Below, in pieces: positions 34,488 through 40,370 of a stretch of DNA of 40,370 bases. The position numbers were made by a program, and so were the translations under genes. How positions within the stretch are numbered: the first letter of the stretch is position 1; each line of letters begins with the position of its first letter. The DNA is taken from the NCBI GenBank assembly GCA_964622455.1, contig CAZUQP010000025.1:1-40370 (forward strand), read 5' to 3'. Below the pieces are notes generated by a model. That model saw nothing but the letters and a program-made list of their open reading frames with translations, made no database searches and was not told the origin of the DNA. Origin of the DNA: CAZUQP01 sp964622455. GTDB lineage: Bacteria > Pseudomonadota > Gammaproteobacteria > DSM-16500.

Positions 34488-35747
34488 ATGCAAACCAATC
34501 AACGTGCTATTTCTCCCCTATTATGGGTCATGTTATTTGACCATACGAGCTTAAATATTACTTTTCCGGTTTTAACGCTTTTATTTTTTGATGTGCAAAG
34601 CAGTTTATTTGCGGCAGATACTTCTCATGCGGTGCGCAGCATGTGGTATGGGCTGTGTATTTCAGCGCCGAACATTGTTAATATTTTTGTGACTCCGCTA
34701 TTAAGCGCCCTATCTGATGGTTTTGGGCGCAAAAAATTAATTTTTTTGGGCGCCATGGGTGCTTTTGTTTTTGCAGTGACAGCTGCATTTGGCATTCTTT
34801 GGGGATCATTGAGCGTGCTCTTTTATAGTTGCGTATTACGTGGGGCATTTTCAAGAACAAACCCTATTGCGCAAGCAGTCATTGGCGATATTGCGCCTTC
34901 TCACAAAAAAGTGTTGTACATGGGCTATTTGCAAACAGCAATTTCTATAGGTGCATTTATAGGCCCTGTCATGGGCGGTTATTTTGCGAGTCCATTTTTC
35001 TTTACTCAATTAAATTTTTCTTTGCCGTTTTTTATTGCCGGTATTTTTGCATTCATCAGTTGTATTTTGACGCTCACCATTTTTACCGAAACGTTAATTC
35101 AAAGACGCACAACGTCCCCTTGGCGTGAGTTTCATTGGCAACCACTTAAAAAAGTATTTTCGCGTCCTGCCGTTTTACGTATTTCAGCCATTTTATTATT
35201 AAGCCAAATCAGTTGGAGTATGTATTATCAGTTTATGCCGCCTATTTTAAAAACGGTGATGCATGTTGATTCTCATCAATTAGGCGTATTTGTGGGGCTT
35301 ATTGCACTTTGGCTGGCATTGGCTACAACGTTTGGCATTCGTTTCTTAGATCAACTTTTTACGATGCAGCAAATGTTACTGTTATCTCTCTACTTAGTGT
35401 TGCTTGGTACTGTCAGTACGGCGATGTTTTTTTTATGGCATTTAACAGGCCCCTATACATTTTTGATTTGGTTAGCGGCCATTCCAACGGCAGTTGGCGA
35501 TGTGATTGCCTTTAGTTGCATAACAGCACTTTATTCAGATGTAGTCGCCAAAGAAGAACAGGGCAAAGTCATGGGCATTTGTTTTATTGTGGTTGCGTTT
35601 ATTTGGTCTTTGACCGCAATGTTAGGCGGCATGTTTTTAAGTATAGATCCTTTATTACCATTGATGGTTGCGCCAGTTGGTATTTTGTTTGCGATTGGGT
35701 TGGTACATTCTGAATTTTGGCAGAAGACATTGGCTGTATCAGCCTAA
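34488..35747 (+). CDS. MFS transporter (DHA1-like)
   Basis: A 419-residue major facilitator with about 12 transmembrane helices. The loop 2-3 signature ALSDGFGRKK near residue 78 and the GAFIGPVMGGYF motif near 162 fit drug:H+ antiporters of the DHA1 type. The substrate cannot be told; export of a small molecule is the default reading. It follows the secretion operon with an 86-base gap and probably has separate control. Its end overlaps the convergent cgl gene by nine bases, with no terminator hairpin between them. Confidence 0.85.
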   Translation: MQTNQRAISPLLWVMLFDHTSLNITFPVLTLLFFDVQSSLFAADTSHAVRSMWYGLCISAPNIVNIFVTPLLSALSDGFGRKKLIFLGAMGAFVFAVTAAFGILWGSLSVLFYSCVLRGAFSRTNPIAQAVIGDIAPSHKKVLYMGYLQTAISIGAFIGPVMGGYFASPFFFTQLNFSLPFFIAGIFAFISCILTLTIFTETLIQRRTTSPWREFHWQPLKKVFSRPAVLRISAILLLSQISWSMYYQFMPPILKTVMHVDSHQLGVFVGLIALWLALATTFGIRFLDQLFTMQQMLLLSLYLVLLGTVSTAMFFLWHLTGPYTFLIWLAAIPTAVGDVIAFSCITALYSDVVAKEEQGKVMGICFIVVAFIWSLTAMLGGMFLSIDPLLPLMVAPVGILFAIGLVHSEFWQKTLAVSA

Positions 35748-36896
35748 CGCTTCTCCTAGATCCTCTTTTAAATCTTCAATATTTTCTATTCCAACCGAAA
35801 TTCGAATTAAACTGTCTTTAATGCCTAATTTTTCACGTTCTGACAGTGGAATACTTGCATGTGTCATGATGGCAGGATGTTCAATTAAACTTTCAACACC
35901 GCCTAAACTTTCTGCGAGGGAAAATAATTGGCAGCGTTCAAGTACTTTGATCGTTTCTTTTAGATCTCCTTTTAATTCAGTAGAAATCATACCGCCAAAA
36001 TAACGCATTTGTTTTTTTGCGAGCGCATATTGAGGGTGGCTTTTAAGTCCCGGATAAATCACTCGCTTTATTTTGGGATGGTTTTCGAGCCATTCACTGA
36101 GTGTCAATGCATTGCTGCAATGCCGTTCCATGCGCAGCGCTAATGTTTTTACGCCGCGCAAAGCAAGAAAACTATCGAAAGGGCCTGCAATGGCACCAAT
36201 CGCATTTTGTAAAAAACCTATTTTTTCAATTAATTCTTGATTGTTATTGACAACCGCAATGCCGCCCACCATATCGGAATGGCCATTAATATATTTTGTA
36301 GCAGAGTGCACAACAATATCAAAACCATTTTCAATCGGACGCTGTAAAATAGGTGTTGCAAAAGTATTATCGGCAACCGAAATTAAATGATGTTTTTTCG
36401 AAAGAGCAGCCGTTTCTTCTAGATCCACTAATTTCAGCATGGGATTTGTTGGTGTTTCAACCCATAGCATGCGAGTTTCTTTTCGAATCGCGGATAAAAT
36501 AGCATTTGAGTTAGATAAATCGACAAATGAAACTTCAATGCCTGCTGAACGTTTACGCACTTTTTCAAGCAAACGATAAGTGCCGCCATATAAATCATGC
36601 ATAGCAATGATATGGTCACCTGGTTTTAGTAATTCTAAAATAGTTGCAATGGCAGCCATGCCTGATGCAAATGCAAATCCGGCATTACCTGACTCTAAAT
36701 CCGCAATACATTTTTCATAAGCTTCACGCGTTGGATTTTTGGTGCGCGAATATTCATAACCTTTATGTTTGCCAGGGCTTTCTTGCACATAGGTGGATGT
36801 GGCATAAATGGGTGTCATGACAGCGCCCGTGGTTGGATCGGGTGATTGGCCTGCGTGAATGACGCGTGTTTCAAGAGATGCTGGTTTTTTTTTCAT
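35739..36896 (-). CDS. Cystathionine gamma-lyase/synthase family PLP enzyme
   Basis: A 385-residue Cys/Met-metabolism PLP-dependent enzyme. Signatures include YEYSRTKNPTR near 45, ASGMAAI near 78, the PLP-binding Asp in VADNTFATP near 178 and the Schiff-base Lys in HSATKYINGHSD near 203. Homologues are cystathionine gamma-lyase, gamma-synthase or beta-lyase; sequence alone separates them poorly. The adjacent cystathionine beta-synthase, 15 bases upstream, makes the gamma-lyase role likely: cystathionine to cysteine, 2-oxobutyrate and ammonia. Last gene of the minus-strand cluster. Confidence 0.85.
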   Translation of the reverse strand: MKKKPASLETRVIHAGQSPDPTTGAVMTPIYATSTYVQESPGKHKGYEYSRTKNPTREAYEKCIADLESGNAGFAFASGMAAIATILELLKPGDHIIAMHDLYGGTYRLLEKVRKRSAGIEVSFVDLSNSNAILSAIRKETRMLWVETPTNPMLKLVDLEETAALSKKHHLISVADNTFATPILQRPIENGFDIVVHSATKYINGHSDMVGGIAVVNNNQELIEKIGFLQNAIGAIAGPFDSFLALRGVKTLALRMERHCSNALTLSEWLENHPKIKRVIYPGLKSHPQYALAKKQMRYFGGMISTELKGDLKETIKVLERCQLFSLAESLGGVESLIEHPAIMTHASIPLSEREKLGIKDSLIRISVGIENIEDLKEDLGEALG

Positions 36897-36911
36897 GAGG
36901 AAACTATTTCC

Positions 36912-37865
36912 TTAATCAATAAATGCGTGTGCTTTCATCCAGTTGTCATCGACAAATTTAGTTAAATAATTGCGGACCCCATCTGCGAAAATGACGACGC
37001 ATTTTTCGCCTTTTTTAAGGCGTTTTGCAGTTTGTAAAGCCGCCCACATCGCAGCGCCGGAGGAGCCGCCAATTAATAATCCTTCTTCACGAATCAAACG
37101 ACGCGCAGTTAAAAAAGCATCTTTATCGTGTACTTTTATGTATTCATGCACAAGTGTATTGTCTAAGACGTCCGGCACAAAATCATAACCAATTCCTTCC
37201 AATAAATAAGGACAAATTTCCGTGCCGCCTCCTAAAATGGAACCATAGGGATCTACACCAATAATTTGAATGTTAGGATTGGTTTCTTTAAATTTTCGGC
37301 CAATCCCTGAAATAGTGCCGCCTGTGCCTGCTGAAATGACTACCATGGCAAGATTGTCCCCGATATCATCCAAAATTTCTGCAGCAGTTGTCCGGTAATG
37401 TACATTGGGATTGGATTGATTGCCATATTGATCGAGAATATGCGAGTTCGGAATTTCTTTATTTAATTTTTTAGCAAGAGACAAATGACTGTCTGGATGA
37501 TCATACGCAACGTTATTGGGAGTACGGTAAATTTTAGCGCCCAGTGCTTCAAGTACCACTTGTTTTTCATGGCTCATTTTTTCAGGCATGGTGATAATGA
37601 TTTTGTAGCCTTTGACGGCGCCTGCGAGCGCAAATCCAATGCCTGTATTGCCGGATGTTGCCTCAATTAATGTATCCCCAGGTTTGATCATTCCTTTTTT
37701 TTCTGCTTCTTCAATCATGGCGGCAGCAATCCGGTCTTTGACGGAACCACCAGGATTAAAAAATTCACATTTAGCATAAATTTCACATGGGTAATCGCGC
37801 GCAATTTTATTTAAGCGCACCAGTGGTGTTCTACCAATTGTTTCTAAGATATTATTAAATTTCAT
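36912..37865 (-). CDS. Cystathionine beta-synthase (catalytic core only)
   Basis: A 317-residue fold-type II PLP enzyme. The Schiff-base Lys is in PGGSVKDRIA near residue 43, the PLP phosphate loop is SGNTG near 70, and GTGGTISG is near 182. Features favouring cystathionine beta-synthase over cysteine synthase are YGNQSNPNVHYRTT, EGIGYDFVPD and the C-terminal RNYLTKFVDDNW. It lacks the regulatory CBS domains of animal enzymes, as bacterial forms do. It would join homocysteine with serine (or acetylserine) to cystathionine in reverse transsulfuration. Confidence 0.87.
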   Translation of the reverse strand: MKFNNILETIGRTPLVRLNKIARDYPCEIYAKCEFFNPGGSVKDRIAAAMIEEAEKKGMIKPGDTLIEATSGNTGIGFALAGAVKGYKIIITMPEKMSHEKQVVLEALGAKIYRTPNNVAYDHPDSHLSLAKKLNKEIPNSHILDQYGNQSNPNVHYRTTAAEILDDIGDNLAMVVISAGTGGTISGIGRKFKETNPNIQIIGVDPYGSILGGGTEICPYLLEGIGYDFVPDVLDNTLVHEYIKVHDKDAFLTARRLIREEGLLIGGSSGAAMWAALQTAKRLKKGEKCVVIFADGVRNYLTKFVDDNWMKAHAFID

Positions 37866-37883
37866 GTGTGTTCCTTTATTTTT

Positions 37884-38321
37884 TTATTCGGGACTTACGA
37901 TGGGAAAATAACTATTTTTGTAATTTAAAACGTGGCAGAGAGATGTGCTTGATATGGGAGTTAAATCACCTGATAAAGTGATGACAAGAGAACGCCCATC
38001 TAAAATACCATCTTCTAAATTACAAAAATTATTAATGATTGCATAAGGGCCCCACTTTAAATTGGAGACACTCACACGATAAGAACGTCCATAGGTAAAT
38101 GCAATCCAAAAATTATCATTATTGCGTATATCAAATATATAAGGTGATACTTGTCCGCTTTCAACATCTCGCACGATTAAAAGCCAGCTCGGTTTACCTG
38201 CCACACTTTGAAAATGGGTATTAATTTGAATCGATTGGCCAACAGGATTTTCGGCAAAAGCAACGGACGCGGTTAACGAGATAACCAATCCATAAAACAT
38301 CCAGTGCTTTTTTATTGCCAT
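37884..38321 (-). CDS. Small secreted protein of unknown function
   Basis: A 145-residue protein with a clear signal peptide (MAIKKHWMFYGLVISLTASV, cleavage likely after AFA) leading to the periplasm or outside. The mature part is beta-rich and has only two cysteines (NFCNLED and SLCHVL), which may form a disulfide. The ATG at 38321 gives this signal peptide; a GTG start at 38378 would bury it and is rejected. It lies directly after dsbB and before cbs in the same direction. No family was recognised. Confidence 0.7.
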   Translation of the reverse strand: MAIKKHWMFYGLVISLTASVAFAENPVGQSIQINTHFQSVAGKPSWLLIVRDVESGQVSPYIFDIRNNDNFWIAFTYGRSYRVSVSNLKWGPYAIINNFCNLEDGILDGRSLVITLSGDLTPISSTSLCHVLNYKNSYFPIVSPE

Positions 38322-38378
38322 GGTCAGGCGGTCCGTTAGTTTAATTGGTTCTAGTATAGCGTAAGAAAAATTTTGCAC

Positions 38379-38882
38379 CTATTTTTTCTGAAAAGAACGT
38401 TTGATCTGCCACAAAGAAAATCCAAAAAAAAGAATGAAACAAAATAATGACCATTCCGCTAAACTTAAATGTAAAAACTCCCATCCAGTTTGCGAACATT
38501 CAGTCCCGCCTTCAATAATTTTTGCAATCACTTGATCAAAAGGCAGTGCCTTGATGAGATATTGCAAACTGACGCCGCAATCAGAATTTTGATTGGGCGA
38601 TAAATGTTGCAGCCATACCTGTCTGCCAGACAATAAGATCCCTAACAGCGAAAAACTAGCAGCCAATAAATTAATAAAAAAACAGGTTATTCTTCGATAA
38701 GCAAATAGGACGCCTAATAAAAAAAGCACACCCAGTATGCCAAATGTGATACGTTGCAGAATGCAAAGGGGGCAAGGAACAAAACCATCGTATTCTTGTA
38801 AATAAAAAGTAGCGCTGATTAAGCAGACCACTAGTAACAGACCCCAAAAATAAATCAATCGTTCGGAAGATTTTTTCATCAT
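38379..38882 (-). CDS. dsbB: Disulfide bond formation protein DsbB
   Basis: A 167-residue inner-membrane protein with four transmembrane helices. The first redox pair is CPLC at about residues 37-40 after the first helix (FVPCPLCILQR), and a second cysteine pair lies in the second periplasmic loop (SDCGVS and GTECSQ). DsbB reoxidises DsbA and passes electrons to quinones. It starts at overlapping ATG codons (38882 or 38879) that also overlap the ruvX stop, so the two are translationally coupled. Length is normal. Confidence 0.92.
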   Translation of the reverse strand: MMKKSSERLIYFWGLLLVVCLISATFYLQEYDGFVPCPLCILQRITFGILGVLFLLGVLFAYRRITCFFINLLAASFSLLGILLSGRQVWLQHLSPNQNSDCGVSLQYLIKALPFDQVIAKIIEGGTECSQTGWEFLHLSLAEWSLFCFILFFGFSLWQIKRSFQKK

Positions 38883-39307
38883 TTTTGCTCGTTCAACCAA
38901 TTTTGTAGTATTAATTGTGCAGCGACACTGTCCACTTGTCCATCTTGTAATGCTTTATAGCCGCCTTCTTCGAATAAACGCTCTTTGGCATCTTTAGTAC
39001 TTAATCGTTCATCGATTTCAAAAATAGGCAAATGATAATGCTTCTGCAATTCACGCCCAAAAGAGCGGGCCATGTGTGTAATGGGCTGTTCTGTGCCATC
39101 CATATTGAGAGGGATTCCGATGATGAATGCATCGGGTTCCCAGGTGTGAATGAGTTTAGTTAGTTTATCCCAGTTGGGAACACCTTTGCTTGCCTGAATA
39201 GTGATAAGCGGCCGTGCGGTCTTCGTAATGGTTTGACCGATAGCAATGCCGATACGTTTCATGCCAAAGTCAAAACCGAATAGAGTTTGATGGTCAGATT
39301 CAATCAT
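38879..39307 (-). CDS. ruvX: Putative pre-16S rRNA nuclease RuvX (YqgF)
   Basis: A 142-residue RNase H-fold protein. The first catalytic motif is FGFDFGMKRIGIAIG near residues 10-24, the middle has IIGIPLNMDGTEQP near 61, and DERLSTKDA near 98 and the Asp in DSVAAQLIL near 126 complete the acidic site. YqgF processes the 5' end of 16S rRNA. The gene follows the membrane protein gene by nine bases and overlaps dsbB. Its usual partner yqgE is not beside it. Confidence 0.92.
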   Translation of the reverse strand: MIESDHQTLFGFDFGMKRIGIAIGQTITKTARPLITIQASKGVPNWDKLTKLIHTWEPDAFIIGIPLNMDGTEQPITHMARSFGRELQKHYHLPIFEIDERLSTKDAKERLFEEGGYKALQDGQVDSVAAQLILQNWLNEQK

Positions 39308-39316
39308 AACCCAGCA

Positions 39317-40156
39317 TTATACACTGCGGTTGAGTTTTTTTCTAAGTTCAAGATCATGTAATTGCACTAAGAGAGCAGCTGCAGGCCATGGAATGAAGAG
39401 AGCAAATAAGAGAATTTGTAAGAGAACCGAATAAAAGGTAATGAATTTTGGTTCGGTAAAATAAATGTGTACGGGGACAGGAATCATATTTTTAATGATG
39501 AGTAATACAATTAAATAACATGCCCACGGGAATAGTTGAACAAAAAAAGTTCTCCACCAATTTTTCCATACCAGTAGAACACTTTCTTTCAAGGACATGA
39601 GAATGCTCTTTCCCTCCGCCAGTATGAGTGGTAAATAAAAACAAAAAAGAAAATAAATATAAATTGCAGCGGCAAGTTGCAGGGTAAAAAGAATAGAGAT
39701 CAGCAAATACAAAAGCGGTTTATCCATGGATAAACCTTCGTGGATAAGAAGCAAGTATAATCCAAATGACGCAAAATTAATTAATACAATAGAAAATCCT
39801 TGAATAAATCCAGCCACTATTACGGGGATTATTTTTTTGAGCGCCCTTTTAAAATCATTTAACAAAGTTTCATGGATAGTGGCAATAAAGCAGCGAATGC
39901 GCCACAACAGGCTTAAGAAAAAAATCAGACAGCTTATTTCAACCAAAAACAGCCATAATTTTTGCGGGGCAAAAAAATCCGTTGTAAAAAAGATATCTTG
40001 GTTGGTAGCTAACATGATGAAGCGTGGAATAAATGCAATGACCGAGAGAATCAATGCGAGCCCAAACACATGAAATAGCGAATGGATATAAAGTTTAAAG
40101 CTGCGTAGAAATTGCTGAGGCATACTCTCAGGATACATCGCAGGCATAAAGTGCAT
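39317..40156 (-). CDS. Multi-pass membrane protein of unknown function
   Basis: A 279-residue integral membrane protein with about six hydrophobic helices in three pairs, a layout like DUF975/YciC-type membrane proteins, though no diagnostic motif is seen. An amphipathic charged segment (HETLLNDFKRALKK) lies between the second and third helices. The ATG at 40156 is preferred over a TTG at 40168. First gene of the minus-strand cluster membrane protein-ruvX-dsbB-secreted protein-cbs-cgl, in which every gap is small. Confidence 0.65.
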   Translation of the reverse strand: MHFMPAMYPESMPQQFLRSFKLYIHSLFHVFGLALILSVIAFIPRFIMLATNQDIFFTTDFFAPQKLWLFLVEISCLIFFLSLLWRIRCFIATIHETLLNDFKRALKKIIPVIVAGFIQGFSIVLINFASFGLYLLLIHEGLSMDKPLLYLLISILFTLQLAAAIYIYFLFCFYLPLILAEGKSILMSLKESVLLVWKNWWRTFFVQLFPWACYLIVLLIIKNMIPVPVHIYFTEPKFITFYSVLLQILLFALFIPWPAAALLVQLHDLELRKKLNRSV

Positions 40157-40370
40157 AGTGTTATCCAACGTCCGTGTGAGGAATAAAATTAAGAGTAAAC
40201 CGAACTTTTAGGGTAAGCAAGTTAAAATTGAGCAGCGCTTTAAAGCAGTTGATAACTCTTTTGTGAGAACAGACACAAATGCGTAAATTTTAATTTATGC
40301 AATAATGCCTTATCGGAGGTCATTGCTGTAAAGGTTACGTAATTCGTTGCTGAAAAAGAATATTCCCTCC
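40157..40370. other. Non-coding right edge
   Basis: About 214 bases with no convincing open frame. They contain a near-palindrome, GCGTAAATT-TT-AATTTATGC, at 40281-40300 with one mismatch. A weak minus-strand promoter-like pair (TTGCTT, 17 bases, TACTCT) could serve the membrane-protein cluster. The region probably holds the promoters of that cluster and of a gene beyond the window. Confidence 0.4.

Noticed and set aside
36912..37865. Cysteine synthase CysK/CysM
   Set aside because: The YGNQSNPNVHYRTT and C-terminal RNYLTKFVDDNW motifs and the adjacent cystathionine lyase favour cystathionine beta-synthase.
1..40370. Prophage, insertion sequence, integron or CRISPR system
   Set aside because: No transposase, integrase, phage structural or cas genes, and no spaced direct repeats, were found.

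Overview
The window looks like chromosome of a low-GC gammaproteobacterium. The evidence is the miaB-ybeZ-ybeY-corC order, fis, rsmE, priA, ruvX, dsbB and a bacterial tRNA-Arg with an encoded CCA. Gene content and style are compatible with Legionellales (Coxiellaceae/Legionella relatives), but no marker in the window fixes the genus, so this is inference. Coding density is high, no gap between genes exceeds about 300 bases, and there are no rRNA genes, insertion sequences or CRISPR arrays.

Layout, left to right. (1) 1-3402: an accessory glycan-type module with a family 2 glycosyltransferase, a TIGR04372-type glycosyltransferase and a PhyH-like Fe(II)/2-oxoglutarate oxygenase. It lies directly downstream of tRNA-Arg(CCT) at 3453-3528. 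(2) 3540-7201: a minus-strand RNA and translation block, miaB-ybeZ-ybeY-corC. (3) 7293-10850: a thioredoxin-like ferredoxin gene overlapping rsmE, a heptad-repeat membrane-anchored coiled-coil protein on the minus strand, then a small TraR/DksA-like RNA polymerase regulator with a near-consensus promoter, fis, and a QEGLA-motif putative metallocarboxypeptidase. (4) 10897-17410: a compact minus-strand operon that reads as lysine catabolism: saccharopine/lysine dehydrogenase family, ALDH7-type alpha-aminoadipate semialdehyde dehydrogenase, a YdiJ-like D-2-hydroxyglutarate dehydrogenase and a short DUF1338 2-oxoadipate dioxygenase. A long hairpin-forming inverted repeat lies inside it.

(5) 17505-18834: a single AAA/DUF4143 ATPase gene whose start codon lies inside a perfect 33-bp palindrome. 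(6) 18856-23362: a hotdog thioesterase, two unrecognised proteins and priA; one unknown gene ends inside the priA coding sequence on the opposite strand. (7) 23591-34401: a plus-strand run that couples a PAS histidine kinase and two receiver-only response regulators to a complete type I secretion locus: TolC-like outer-membrane protein, RTX substrate, two ABC exporter subunits and an HlyD-family adaptor. The two ABC subunits have complementary, heavily degenerate nucleotide-binding domains. (8) 34488-40156: an MFS transporter, then a minus-strand cluster of a membrane protein, ruvX, dsbB, a small secreted protein and the reverse transsulfuration pair cbs-cgl.

The most interesting items are the one-operon lysine-to-2-oxoglutarate route, the type I exporter built from two non-canonical ATPase halves, the TraR-like gene beside fis, the palindromes at the DUF4143 gene, and the 29-bp-arm inverted repeat in the lysine operon.
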